Counted from the stretch's first letter, positions 21,885 to 30,590 are shown. The stretch: 64,000 bases of DNA from Ramlibacter tataouinensis (GCF_027941915.1 NZ_CP116009.1:2852001-2916000); one strand, 5' to 3'. The notes: generated by a model from the letters alone, not told the origin. Translations and numbers: made by a program.

Positions 21885-22313
21885 ATGGAACTCTCGATTT
21901 TCGACCTCGTGCGGGCGGAGACGTACTGGCAGTCGCGCCCGCACGTTTTCCCCTCCAAGGAGTCGTGGAACTGGTACAAGCGCAAGCACCGCGCCAAAAT
22001 GGTCGAGGCCGGCGCGCTGCTCAAGCTGCGCGGCAGCGACTACGTCCACGCGGGCAACTGCGACATCTTCGTGCTGGCTGCGGCCCAGGCCGCCGCCGGC
22101 AAGCCGGGCGACCAGAACAGCTTCGACGCTTACCTCTCGGCTGACGCCCAGACTTGCGGGCAGGCGCAGGTTGTGCGCCAGGCCGAACAGCAGCGCGGCC
22201 AGCGCGGCGCGCCGGCCCACTGCATCGCCGTCACGTCGCACCCGGTGGCGGACAGCGACACCGAACTCGATGACCAGGCGGCGGTCGGGCCGCAAGTGCG
22301 CGAGGTGGGCTAG
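21885..22313 (+). CDS. Hypothetical protein of the integrated element
   Basis: This is a 142-residue protein from ATG 21885, with AAGGA upstream. The frame is open further upstream from a TTG at 21777, but that part overlaps the palindrome and lacks a ribosome site. The readable segment ELSIFDLVRAETYWQSRPHVFPSKESWNWYKR resembles small phage or plasmid proteins with a short helical DNA-binding N-terminus, but no domain is certain. The C-terminus is polar and low in complexity. Function unknown. Confidence 0.65.
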   Translation: MELSIFDLVRAETYWQSRPHVFPSKESWNWYKRKHRAKMVEAGALLKLRGSDYVHAGNCDIFVLAAAQAAAGKPGDQNSFDAYLSADAQTCGQAQVVRQAEQQRGQRGAPAHCIAVTSHPVADSDTELDDQAAVGPQVREVG

Positions 22314-22315
22314 TC

Positions 22316-23176
22316 ATGAGCACCTCCGAAGAAAGGTATTCCGTGGTCCGCGCCGGGCCCGATGTGGCCCAGCTCGCGCGCGATTTCCTGAAGGCGGAGC
22401 AGCGCTGGCGGTCCGATCCTCAGCCGAGGACCTTCGCGCTGATGAACTGCCGCAAGCTCGTGCTGGAAGCGAGCGTGCTGCACACGCCGGCGCCGTCCGC
22501 CAAGAAAGGGGGCATGAAGCTGACCCAACACCCCCCGTCGGCGACCTTCCCGGCCGTGCCTGACGAGGAATGCCAGAAGCTGAAGGACGACATCGGGCTC
22601 AATGGCCAGCGTGAGCCCGCGCTCGCGCTGGCCGGCGAGCGCGGACCTGATGCGGTGCGCGAAGCCGGCGTCAACGAGCTGCGCGCCGTCGTGGAGGCCG
22701 TGGTCGATGCCGTAGAGCAGTTGCGCGTCCAACGTCGCCAGCTGCAGGCGCGCATCGACGGCGCCTCCCACGCCAACACCGCGGGCGCACCGCCGATCAC
22801 ACCGGCCTCGCAGGGCCGCGAGTCGGAAGCAGCTGACTTTGAGTCGCTCCTGCGGGACGCGAGCCTCCAGCTGCAGGCATTGGGCATTGCCGGCGCCGGC
22901 GTCAACGAGGGCCCTCGCGCGAACGCCATGCTCGCGGCGGCGGTCGCCCAACTGTGCCAAGAGCGTGCAGGCAACGGTGTTCTGAAAGCGGAAAACGACG
23001 ACCTCGTGGCCCACAGCTGCGAGCTCTTGACGCGCATCCATGCGCTGGGAGGGAAGGCGCCGTACGCCCATCCGGCGCTCGTGCGCGCTTACGCGGAGCG
23101 CGACTGGGACTTGAACATGCTCGTCCCGGACCTGGACGACGGCGGCCTCGGCCCGTTCGATCTCGGCCCGCCCTGA
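22316..23176 (+). CDS. Hypothetical protein with a ParB-like partial motif
   Basis: This is a 286-residue soluble protein. Around residues 78-104 the text FPAVPDEECQKLKDDIGLNG followed by QREPALAL matches the opening strand and helix of ParB/Sulfiredoxin-like domains (typically FP..SDEE...L..DI..NG..EPI). The catalytic-type GxxR segment expected later is not seen, so this is a fragment, not a complete domain. A long Gln/Arg-rich helical region follows. It starts 3 bp after the upstream stop. Function unknown; a partner of the ParB-like protein downstream is possible. Confidence 0.65.
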   Translation: MSTSEERYSVVRAGPDVAQLARDFLKAEQRWRSDPQPRTFALMNCRKLVLEASVLHTPAPSAKKGGMKLTQHPPSATFPAVPDEECQKLKDDIGLNGQREPALALAGERGPDAVREAGVNELRAVVEAVVDAVEQLRVQRRQLQARIDGASHANTAGAPPITPASQGRESEAADFESLLRDASLQLQALGIAGAGVNEGPRANAMLAAAVAQLCQERAGNGVLKAENDDLVAHSCELLTRIHALGGKAPYAHPALVRAYAERDWDLNMLVPDLDDGGLGPFDLGPP

Positions 23177-23232
23177 GGCCGACTTCGACGGCCACAACGC
23201 CGGCCAGCGCTGGCCCTCCCCCTGCAACCACC

Positions 23233-24330
23233 ATGGACTCGAACGAAAACACTTCCACCAGCATCAAGAAGCTGAACATCGGCGTGATCCGCATCGACGG
23301 CGGCACCCAGGCGCGCGCTGAAGTCGCGAAGGCAGTCGTCGCAGATTACGCCGAGCGGATCCGGGCGGGCGTCAAGTTCCCGCCGGTCGTGGTCTTCCAC
23401 GACGGTGCCGAGTACTGGTTGGCCGATGGCTTCCATCGCCTCCAGGCGCACCTGACGGCCCAGCGTGAAGTCATCGAGGTGGACGTGCGCGAGGGAGCGC
23501 TGCGCGAGGCGATCCTCTTCTCGCTGGGTGCCAACGCCGCCCATGGCCTGCGCCGCTCCAACGAGGACAAGCGCAAGGTGGTGGAGACCATGCTGCGCGA
23601 CGCGGAATGGGTGCAGTGGAGCGACCGCAAGATCGCCGAGATCTGCGGCGTCTCCCACAACTTCGTGAGCGACCGGCGCAAGGCGATCTGTCCTTCGATG
23701 ACAGATGGCTCGGCCATCCGCACCGTCGAGCGCGGCGGCAAGACCTACCAGCAGGACACCAGCCGCATCGGCAAGAGGCTGGCCGCGCCGGCGGAGCCCC
23801 GGCCTGACGCATGTGAGCCGGGGGCTGCCGAACCCGCTTCGACCGAGCCCGCCCCCGAGTCCGTTGACACCAGCGGTGCGCAAGGTGACGCCCGGCCGCC
23901 CATCGACGACATGTCGTCCAAGCCGTTGGCCGAGTGCGCCATGTCCGGTGACGCTGTGGAGGGTGACGGGAGTGAGCCGCATCCGGGCGGCGTCGAGGCT
24001 GACGAAGCCGAAATCGCAGCCGAACTCCAGGCCGTGCGCGCCAAGGTGGTGGACCTCACCATGCTCTTGCAGGCGGACGACAAGCTGGTCGCGGCATCGA
24101 CGCTGGTGGCGGACCTGCGGGTCATGAACAACGTCCTGCAAGCGCGCACGGACGACCTGCTGGCCGAAAAGGCAAAGCTGATCAGCGAGGTCAAGATGCT
24201 GCGCAACAAGCTCAAGCAGCGGGAGTTGCGCATCGATGCCCTCGAGGGCGAAGTCGCGAAGCTGCTGGGCGAGAATGGCATGCTTGAGGCCAAGCTGGCC
24301 GCCGACTTTCGCCAGGACCAGGCGGCATGA
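23233..24330 (+). CDS. ParB-like nuclease/partition-domain protein with C-terminal coiled coil
   Basis: This is a 365-residue protein. Residues 10-95 form a ParB-like N-terminal domain (KLNIGVIRIDGGTQAR, PPVVVFHDGAEYWLADGFHRLQA, REAILFSLGANAAHGLRRS). GFHR occupies the position of the ParB GERR/GxxR motif. A helix-turn-helix follows (DRKIAEICGVSHNFVSDRRK, about 135-155). The middle is a disordered Glu/Pro/Ser linker and the last 100 residues form a coiled coil. Such proteins are common in phages and plasmids as DNA-binding or replication-accessory factors. It overlaps the helicase start by four bases. Confidence 0.82.
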   Translation: MDSNENTSTSIKKLNIGVIRIDGGTQARAEVAKAVVADYAERIRAGVKFPPVVVFHDGAEYWLADGFHRLQAHLTAQREVIEVDVREGALREAILFSLGANAAHGLRRSNEDKRKVVETMLRDAEWVQWSDRKIAEICGVSHNFVSDRRKAICPSMTDGSAIRTVERGGKTYQQDTSRIGKRLAAPAEPRPDACEPGAAEPASTEPAPESVDTSGAQGDARPPIDDMSSKPLAECAMSGDAVEGDGSEPHPGGVEADEAEIAAELQAVRAKVVDLTMLLQADDKLVAASTLVADLRVMNNVLQARTDDLLAEKAKLISEVKMLRNKLKQRELRIDALEGEVAKLLGENGMLEAKLAADFRQDQAA

Positions 24331-25862
24331 GCTGGTCCAGCGCGCGACTGTTCGACGACGCGACCTGCACGGCCGCGTCGTTCCCGCCGCCGCGGCCCTT
24401 CCAGGTCACTGCCCACGAGGCGCTGCGGCAGGGCGCGCGAACGGGTCACAAGAACCAGCTGCTGATGGCGCCCACCGGCGCGGGCAAGACGTATTTGGGC
24501 CTGCGCCTCGCGCACGAGGCCATGCTCAAGGGCAAGCGCGCGGTTTTCGTTTGCGACCGCACGACCCTGATCAACCAGACCAGCCAGACGGCGGACCGCT
24601 ACGGCCTTGCCGCGCACGGCATCGTGCAGGCCAACCACTGGCGACGCGACACCTCCCTGCCGCTCCAGATCGCCAGCGCCCAGACCTTGGCCAAACGGGA
24701 CTATTGGCCGGCGGCGGACGTCATCATCATCGACGAGGCGCACACAAAGCTGCGGGTCTGGGTCGAACACATCCAGCGCACCGAGGCAGTCTGCATCGGG
24801 TTGAGTGCGACGCCTTTCTCGCCCGGGCTGGGCAAGCTGTTCACGAACCTGGTGAACGCTACGACGATGCACGAGCTGACTCAGTCCGGCGTGCTCGTAC
24901 CGATGCGCGTGTTGTCCTGTACCAGGATCAACATGGACGGCGCCGCCACGGCAGGCGGCGAGTGGACCGACACAGCCGCGGCCGAGCGGGGCCTGGCCAT
25001 CGTCGGCGACGTCGTTTCGGAGTGGGCCAAGCATGCGCAGCAGCGCAAGACCATCGTCTTTGGCGCCAATATCGCCCACTGCCTTGAGCTGTGCCGTCAA
25101 TTCGTCGACGCCGGCATCATGGCTGCGGCCTTCACGGCCAATACGAGTTCCGCCGAGCGCGAAGTGCTGCTGCGTGAATACCGAAAGCCTGACGCGCAAC
25201 TGCGGGTGCTGATCAGCGTGGAAGCACTCGCGAAGGGGTTCGACGTGCCTGACGTGGGCTGCGTGGTGGACTGCCGGCCCTTGCGCAAAAGCTTGTCCAG
25301 CGCGATCCAGATGTGGGGCAGGGGGCTGCGCGCGTCGCCGGCCACCGGCAAGATCGACTGCCTGCTGCTGGATCACAGCGGCAACATCGTCCGCTTCCTC
25401 GACGACTTCACCGAAATCTACTTCAATGGCCTGTCGGCGCTCGACGCGGGCGAGGACCTGGACAAGGCGGTACGTCGTGACCAGTCGAACTATGAGCCGA
25501 AACCCTGCCCGGCGTGCGGCTACGTCCCGTTCTCGAAGCGCTGCATGGCCTGTGGCTTCGAGCGCCAGCCGCTCACGCGGATCTGCGCATTGCCCGGCGA
25601 GATGCAGGAAGTCATCGTCGCCGGCAAGAAGCTCGCCGACGACCAAGAGCACCTGTGGGCGCAACTTTGCAGCTACGCGTGCACCCATAGCAGCCCCGAC
25701 AAGCAGCGGGGGCGCGCCTGGCACTTGTATCGGCAGATCACCGGGTCCGAGCCGCCAAAGGACTGGTCGTTCGACTCCAGTGCCAGCGTGGCCGTCACCG
25801 ACCATGTGCGCAATCGGATCACCTCGCTCAACCTGCGGCATTTGAAGCGGAGGCGCGCATGA
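24327..25862 (+). CDS. Superfamily II DEAH-box helicase with zinc ribbon
   Basis: This 511-residue helicase has the N-terminal Q-like segment RPFQVTAHEAL, Walker A MAPTGAGKT, Walker B IIIDEAH, motif III GLSATPF, the second RecA domain (FDVPDVGCVVDCRPL) and motif VI QMWGRGLR. Near residue 390 a zinc ribbon CPACGYVPFSKRCMACG is seen. This layout is typical of phage-encoded replication helicases. It is translationally coupled to the ParB-like gene upstream and the Toprim gene downstream, which points to one replication operon. Confidence 0.9.
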   Translation: MSWSSARLFDDATCTAASFPPPRPFQVTAHEALRQGARTGHKNQLLMAPTGAGKTYLGLRLAHEAMLKGKRAVFVCDRTTLINQTSQTADRYGLAAHGIVQANHWRRDTSLPLQIASAQTLAKRDYWPAADVIIIDEAHTKLRVWVEHIQRTEAVCIGLSATPFSPGLGKLFTNLVNATTMHELTQSGVLVPMRVLSCTRINMDGAATAGGEWTDTAAAERGLAIVGDVVSEWAKHAQQRKTIVFGANIAHCLELCRQFVDAGIMAAAFTANTSSAEREVLLREYRKPDAQLRVLISVEALAKGFDVPDVGCVVDCRPLRKSLSSAIQMWGRGLRASPATGKIDCLLLDHSGNIVRFLDDFTEIYFNGLSALDAGEDLDKAVRRDQSNYEPKPCPACGYVPFSKRCMACGFERQPLTRICALPGEMQEVIVAGKKLADDQEHLWAQLCSYACTHSSPDKQRGRAWHLYRQITGSEPPKDWSFDSSASVAVTDHVRNRITSLNLRHLKRRRA

Positions 25863-26725
25863 GCTTTGTCGAGTTCGCGCGCAGCCATGGTCTCCTACTC
25901 GAGGCCGTGTACCCGTGTGACCGGATCCAGCGCTGCCCGACCGAGCGCAATCCGCGGCGTAAGAACGGCGCCTGGTTCTGGGATGGCGAGCGTGGGTTCG
26001 CATTCGCCTGGGACGGTGATGCGGTGGCGCACTGGTACGACCGGCCCGGCGCCGCGCCGTGGACGGCCGCCGAGCGGCAGGCTTGCGTCGCCCGGCAGCG
26101 CGAGCTCGCGGCAGAACGCGAGCGCACGCAGCAGGATGCAGCAGCCCGAGCGGCGGCCCTGATCGCGGCGAGCCGCCCGGGCACGCACAACTACTTGGTG
26201 ATGAAGGGGTTGGCCGACGCGCAGGGCCTCATCACCTCCGACGGCGCATTGCTCGTGCCGATGCGGGACTTCCTGACCGACGCGGTCCAGGGCGCACAGC
26301 TGATTCGCTGGCTGGAGTCTGAGGGTCGCTACGAAAAGCGAATGCTGGCTGGCATGAAGGCCAAGGGCGCCGTGCTGCGGCTCGGCCAGGCTGGGGACGA
26401 GACATGCCTCGTGGAAGGCTACGCCACCGGCTTGTCGGCCCATGCCGCGCACCGCAGCATGGGCTTGAAGACGAGCGTGCTGGTGACCTTCAGCGACCGC
26501 AATCTGGAGTACGTCGCCGGGATGGTCAAGGGCAAGGCCTACATCTACGCGGACAACGACAAGTCGCAAGCCGGCGAGCGGGCAGCGAAAGCGACGGGCC
26601 TGCCCTATTGCATGAGCGACGTGGTGGGCAATGACGCCAACGACGATCATCGCCAGCTTGGGCTGTTCGCTGTCTGCAAAAAGCTAACGCAGGTGCGGAA
26701 GCTCCTGCGCCGCGACTCCGGGTAG
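25859..26725 (+). CDS. Toprim-domain primase-like protein
   Basis: This 288-residue protein resembles phage and plasmid primase or DnaG-like Toprim proteins. The C-terminal half has the Toprim motifs CLVEGYATGLSAHAA, with the catalytic Glu, and YIYADNDKSQAGERAAKA, with the DxD metal site. The N-terminus has two Cys (YPCDRIQRCP) and WFWDGERGFAFAWDGD, a likely degenerate zinc-binding region. The ATGA overlap with the helicase supports joint function in element replication. Confidence 0.85.
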   Translation: MSFVEFARSHGLLLEAVYPCDRIQRCPTERNPRRKNGAWFWDGERGFAFAWDGDAVAHWYDRPGAAPWTAAERQACVARQRELAAERERTQQDAAARAAALIAASRPGTHNYLVMKGLADAQGLITSDGALLVPMRDFLTDAVQGAQLIRWLESEGRYEKRMLAGMKAKGAVLRLGQAGDETCLVEGYATGLSAHAAHRSMGLKTSVLVTFSDRNLEYVAGMVKGKAYIYADNDKSQAGERAAKATGLPYCMSDVVGNDANDDHRQLGLFAVCKKLTQVRKLLRRDSG

Positions 26726-26980
26726 AGCCGCGGCCGGATGCACTGGCTCGTCGGAACTTCTTAACGACAGGGGCCAGCGGCACGATACCCCCACTGTGGG
26801 AAGGCGCGGAGGCAGGGGAACCCGGCGGCGAAGTCAGCACCGGGAGCGCCGAGAAGGCTGACGGGTCGCGTGGCTCCGAGGGCGATGCGTGAAGGACCTC
26901 CAGGATAAGGCGAGGTCCGTCCACCAAGAACGATCCCAGAAGAGATTACGACACCAAAACCTTTCTTGAAGGCAGAGAAC

Positions 26981-27646
26981 ATGGTCATGAAGAGGAAAAA
27001 TGTGGATTGGTCTGCGCTGGAACTCGCGTATCGAACGGGACGTTCCTTTCGCTCGCTCTCGCGCGAATTCGGGATCAGCAGCACACGCATCAAGCAAGTT
27101 GCTGATGAGCGGAAATGGATGCGCGACCTTTCCAGAGTGGTTCACAAGGCGCGCGAGGCCAAGCTGAACGCGGCCAACCTGAACACGAGCCTGAACGGCT
27201 CCGCCGACCTCGAAAAAGAGATCGTGGAGGCAACTGCCGAAGTCCAGGCAGACGTGATTACCGCCCACCGAAAATCGATCCAGCGGGCTCGCAAGATGGC
27301 AACCGCGCTTCTGGAAGACTTGGAAGTCGCCACGGTGGACTGGCGCCTCAGCCGTTCACAAGGTGGCATTTCTCCAGGATCCCGGCGCAGTACGGCAGAC
27401 AAGGAGAGGACGATGACGTCCCGGGCCGCGATCCTCAAGATGCTTGCCGATTCGCTCAAGACACTCGTGGGCCTGGAGCGACAAGCGTTCAACATTCTGG
27501 AGGGAGTTCCCGGCAAACCGGACGAATCGGCCGGGATGCAGCCTGCGACAAAGGGCCTCGATGAACTTGAAGCCATCTGGGAGCGCGTCCTTGGACGCAC
27601 ACCAGCGGCGAGTTCAGAGCCGACCGCGTCAGAGGAGGCCAAGTAA
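26981..27646 (+). CDS. Terminase-small-subunit-like protein with N-terminal HTH
   Basis: This is a 221-residue protein. The N-terminus VDWSALELAYRTGRSFRSLS followed by REFGISSTRIKQVADERKWMRDL is a clear helix-turn-helix of the type found in phage terminase small subunits. The rest is helical (QRARKMATALLEDLEVATVDW, RAAILKMLADSLKTLVGLERQAF). No large terminase or portal gene is seen in the window. TerS without structural genes is a feature of phage satellites. ATG 26981 is chosen; a TTG at 26966 is less likely. Confidence 0.6.
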   Translation: MVMKRKNVDWSALELAYRTGRSFRSLSREFGISSTRIKQVADERKWMRDLSRVVHKAREAKLNAANLNTSLNGSADLEKEIVEATAEVQADVITAHRKSIQRARKMATALLEDLEVATVDWRLSRSQGGISPGSRRSTADKERTMTSRAAILKMLADSLKTLVGLERQAFNILEGVPGKPDESAGMQPATKGLDELEAIWERVLGRTPAASSEPTASEEAK

Positions 27647-27648
27647 TC

Positions 27649-28557
27649 ATGCAACTCGAAGAACACTCTCGGCGGATGAGCCGCTGGTTCAAACGAGCCT
27701 GCGCAAGCACTCATGCGGCAGCCGCCTGGCTGCCCCTCGGCTGCAGTGCGGAAGAGGAGTTTTGGCTGCTGCGCGAGTTCGTCCTCGACCTTTGCGAAAG
27801 AGCCGTGTTCAACGCGCACCGGGGCACGTACTCGAACATGCTCTCGTTTTGCGCAGCCCGTCATGTCTGTCCTGACGGGCCCAAGTGGCTGCTAGTCGGT
27901 ACTGAGTGCGCAGACTTTTACTCGCCAGGGGACTGGGAGGGCCGAGTCAAGGCGGCTTGGAGACGGTGTGCACCAGGGCGTGCTGCTGCCGCGGTTCAAG
28001 GGCGCAAGGCGACAAGTACTTTCCTAGATCATATGCAGTCCCGCTGCATTCACTTGGGGAGCACCAAAACAGCACCTGACCTCGCGCTGCCGCAGGCCGG
28101 CGTCCCAATGCATGCACCTGTGCCCGGACCTGTGCGGCGGCCCCTTGTGCCAGTAGCGTTCAATACTGATCCTGTGGGTACGCCCTTCTTCGACTGCGGG
28201 ACGATCCCGCGTTGGGCGGATCGGAGGGTTTGGGTCGCAGACGAGGAGCTGATCGACCGAGGTTTTGGGCTCGCGTTTTACACCTTTGCACCACCTGGCG
28301 GCGTGCTATGTGCCGAGTATCTTTTCTTCGACGTTCAAGATCGGTTCCATTGCAATGAACAGCCTTTGCGCGCATGGTCTGGTGAGATCAACTTGCGAAC
28401 GGAACTCAGAAAGCTGCTGCAGCCAACGGCATTGGTTTACGGAGTGCGAGGGACGGAAGGCATGACGTTCGCGTCGCCGAACGCTCTTGGAGACGCGCTG
28501 TATCGAGAAGATGTCGAATGCATGACAGGCGGTGCGACACTCGCGGTCCTGCACTAA
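27649..28557 (+). CDS. Hypothetical protein, last gene of the satellite-like block
   Basis: This 302-residue protein starts 3 bp after the previous stop, with GAGGAGG upstream, so it is co-translated with the terminase-like gene. It is Cys- and aromatic-rich (for example WLPLGCSAEEEFWLLREFVLDLCERAVF, YLFFDVQDRFHCNEQPLRAW), with no recognised domain or membrane segment. Codon use and lower G+C resemble the cargo module that follows. Function unknown. Confidence 0.7.
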   Translation: MQLEEHSRRMSRWFKRACASTHAAAAWLPLGCSAEEEFWLLREFVLDLCERAVFNAHRGTYSNMLSFCAARHVCPDGPKWLLVGTECADFYSPGDWEGRVKAAWRRCAPGRAAAAVQGRKATSTFLDHMQSRCIHLGSTKTAPDLALPQAGVPMHAPVPGPVRRPLVPVAFNTDPVGTPFFDCGTIPRWADRRVWVADEELIDRGFGLAFYTFAPPGGVLCAEYLFFDVQDRFHCNEQPLRAWSGEINLRTELRKLLQPTALVYGVRGTEGMTFASPNALGDALYREDVECMTGGATLAVLH

Positions 28558-28579
28558 TTAGCGACGCACCAGCTACGAG

Positions 28580-28602
28580 TTTGGCGGACACAGGCTCCGC
28601 CA
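28580..28602 (+). repeat. Left copy of the 23-bp palindrome bracketing the cargo module
   Basis: The site reads TTTGGCGGAC, then ACAGG, then CTCCGCCA. The core is TGGCGGA-N7-TCCGCCA. A near-identical copy, inverted, occurs at 34759-34781; the two match at 20 of 23 positions when one is reverse-complemented. Confidence 0.75.
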
Positions 28603-28640
28603 AGCGCTTCGAAATGCGCACGCACCTGTAACGCTCGAAA

Positions 28641-28664
28641 AGGACCTGCAACGTTTCAGGTCCT
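28641..28664. repeat. Inverted repeat AGGACCTG-N8-CAGGTCCT
   Basis: Perfect 8-bp arms are separated by 8 bp. An overlapping alternative pair CCTGCA/TGCAGG extends the palindromic character to 28669. No T tract follows. It lies 38 bp right of the 23-bp palindrome. Confidence 0.6.
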
Positions 28665-28876
28665 GCAGGCGTCCCTCCTAACCCATCACAGCCACGGTGG
28701 TTGCTGACCGTGTTCACACAGCGGCAGGCGCCCTTGCGTACGTGCGAGCAGGGCGGACATGCGCAGTGGAACCAAAGCGGAACCGGCGAAGTGCTTGGGA
28801 AGCCCCATCCCTGTTAGATCTGCCAGCTTGCGACAGGCAGAGCTCAACAGTACCCTAGCCGCACCCGCGGTCGGAC

Positions 28877-28905
28877 TTGCACTGATCGTTTATACAGTGT
28901 ACGAT
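28877..28905 (+). promoter_or_regulatory. Putative sigma-70 promoter of the cargo operon
   Basis: TTGCAC (28877-28882) and TACGAT (28900-28905) are 17 bp apart, 35 bp before the first start codon. The spacer contains TATACAGTGTA, nearly palindromic, a possible binding site for the XRE protein encoded by the second gene. Confidence 0.5.
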
Positions 28906-28939
28906 TTTCATACCAGCATTTCAAGCCGCGAGGACTGCC

Positions 28940-29218
28940 ATGGACGTGACTGTCGCCACCCGACGCAGGATCAGCGAGTTGCTCGAGCAGTTCTGGGACG
29001 AGCGTGCTATTCAGATCGAAACTACAGGCACGGTGGAGGACCTGATAGACGAGATCGATTCGCTGTCGGCTGTCGACGCTTTGATCCCCATCGAGGATCT
29101 TCTGAACATTGACATCGAGGCTGCAAAAGTCATCAGACGCGGTGGCTACGACAGCAAGGAGCAGTTCGTCAACGAACTGACTGCCAGTGTCGTGCGGTAC
29201 GCCGAGGCGCTGTCATGA
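28940..29218 (+). CDS. Small acyl-carrier-protein-like protein
   Basis: This is a 92-residue acidic protein. After an N-terminal helix (TRRRISELLEQFW) it has TVEDLIDEIDSLSAVDALIP and then IEDLLNIDIEAAKVIRRGG. This follows the acyl carrier protein pattern: a helix, a DSL motif whose Ser (residue 41) would carry phosphopantetheine, a helix, and an acidic LxIxI-type strand. The match is by eye and the last helix is different. It heads the cargo operon and its stop overlaps the XRE gene start by four bases. If it is a carrier it would be an unusual component of a regulator/protease operon. Confidence 0.55.
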   Translation: MDVTVATRRRISELLEQFWDERAIQIETTGTVEDLIDEIDSLSAVDALIPIEDLLNIDIEAAKVIRRGGYDSKEQFVNELTASVVRYAEALS

Positions 29219-29568
29219 GCGGCGAACCCGATCGTCGGGAGGAGATTGCGCGCCGTCTGCGCGAGGCACGCGAGTACCTCGGACTATCTCAAGATCAAGT
29301 CGCCAGGGCCCTGAACTTGTCCAGGCCTGCCATCACCAATCTCGAGAACGGTAGCCGGGAGGTCAAGGCCCTGGAACTTGACGCGTTGTCACGCATTTAC
29401 GGCAAGTCGGTTACGTACTTCCTCGAAGGTGAATCAGCGGACTTCGTGCGCGAGCAATTGGATTTCGTCGCGCGCCGGCTCAAGGGTCTGTCTGAACAGG
29501 ATCTGCGCCAAGTCGCCCGTTTCGCCGACTTCCTGCGCGCATCCCCTAAGTCTTCGAAGAAGCGCTGA
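29215..29568 (+). CDS. XRE-family transcriptional regulator
   Basis: This 117-residue protein has a Cro/CI-type helix-turn-helix (residues 12-65: RLREAREYLGLSQDQVARAL, NLSRPAITNLENGSREV, LDALSRIYGKSVTYFLEG) and a short helical C-terminus. XRE regulators next to ImmA/IrrE peptidases are usually repressors that the peptidase cleaves to switch on the genes. Here the peptidase gene starts 5 bp downstream, so that relation is likely. Confidence 0.9.
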   Translation: MSGEPDRREEIARRLREAREYLGLSQDQVARALNLSRPAITNLENGSREVKALELDALSRIYGKSVTYFLEGESADFVREQLDFVARRLKGLSEQDLRQVARFADFLRASPKSSKKR

Positions 29569-29573
29569 CTGCC

Positions 29574-30590
29574 ATGCTGCCGCGCTCCACCGTTATGGCT
29601 GTTCGCAAGCTCGCGGCGCGAGTTCTGAACGACTATCAAGTTAAGCAGTTTATCGAGGAGACAGGACGAACAAGGGTCGATCCGATCGAACTCGCCGAAA
29701 AGGCGGGCGTCTTCGTGATGCTTCAGCCGCTGCAGTCCTTGCTGGGCGCGTTCTTGCGAGAAGAGCGCGCCGGCATCATCCTGAACTCCGAGCGGCCGGC
29801 CGGTTTAATTCACATGACTTGCGCCCACGAACTGGGGCACTACTTTCTCAATCATTCGACGACGGCAGACGAGAGGGTCGACTACGGCGACGGGGGCTCG
29901 CGCCAGGAGCAAGAGGCTGAAGAATTCGCCTATGCACTCCTTACTCCCGGCTGGCTGCTTGCGAGCGTCGTCAACCGACGCGGATGGGGCAGGACCCTGA
30001 ATGAACCGGCCGTGCTCTATCAGCTCTCGCTGCGCCTCGGTCTGAGCTATGAGGCCACCATCTGGTCCCTCTTGCGCAGCAAGCATCTGTCCCCCGACCA
30101 GGCACGTGCGCTCGCCAAGATCCAGCCGGCTGCGGTCAAGAGGCGGATTGCCCCGCCTGACTTCCAACCGCAGCCCGGACGCGACGTGTGGCTTTTGACG
30201 GAAGCCGACGCTGGATCGTGGATTGAGCCACGGCCAGGCGATGCAGTCTTCCTTGATTTGCCAAGCCGCATCTCCGCGGGCTTCACATGGTCGCTGGTGG
30301 GCGAGTCGGGTCAGGAGTACGCACTCAAGCCCGTCCCGGCGCGCTTGCCACCCAAGCCTGACAGCCCGCTGGACATCGTAGTTGGCGCGCCGGCGCGCAT
30401 CAACTATCAAGTGGAGTTCGCCGTCGCTGCTGAAAGGCGAAGCGCTCCCCTGAAGCTCGCGCAGAAGCAACCCTGGAATCCGGCTACGCCCACGATCTGG
30501 GAACTCAGTCTTACAACAGGCCCGGAACGCATCGAGAAAGGCTTGTCGGACGGCAGCAAAGAAATGCAGATCTCGGAGGCGAGGGAATGA
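29574..30590 (+). CDS. ImmA/IrrE metallopeptidase fused to a chagasin-like (I42) protease inhibitor
   Basis: This is a 338-residue two-domain protein. The N-terminal half is ImmA/IrrE, with the zinc motif HELGH at residues 85-89 and a downstream Glu in QEQEAEEFAYALL. The C-terminal part (about 190-315) matches the chagasin inhibitor fold. PGDAVFLDLPSRISAGFTW aligns with the conserved loop before GFxW. The strand YQVEFAVAAERRSAPLKLAQ with KQPWNP aligns with the LTYxRPW loop. Chagasins inhibit papain-type cysteine proteases. The next gene encodes just such a protease, so this inhibitor is a plausible antidote released or controlled by the peptidase. A later ATG (29595) is an alternative start. 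Confidence 0.8.
   Translation: MLPRSTVMAVRKLAARVLNDYQVKQFIEETGRTRVDPIELAEKAGVFVMLQPLQSLLGAFLREERAGIILNSERPAGLIHMTCAHELGHYFLNHSTTADERVDYGDGGSRQEQEAEEFAYALLTPGWLLASVVNRRGWGRTLNEPAVLYQLSLRLGLSYEATIWSLLRSKHLSPDQARALAKIQPAAVKRRIAPPDFQPQPGRDVWLLTEADAGSWIEPRPGDAVFLDLPSRISAGFTWSLVGESGQEYALKPVPARLPPKPDSPLDIVVGAPARINYQVEFAVAAERRSAPLKLAQKQPWNPATPTIWELSLTTGPERIEKGLSDGSKEMQISEARE

Larger units (their letters stand above)
28558..28939. other. Structured non-coding stretch between satellite genes and cargo module
   Basis: About 380 bp without a convincing gene. It holds the left 23-bp palindrome (28580-28602), a second inverted repeat with 8-bp arms (28641-28664), and at its right end the promoter for the cargo operon. 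The rest shows no feature I can name. Confidence 0.6.
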
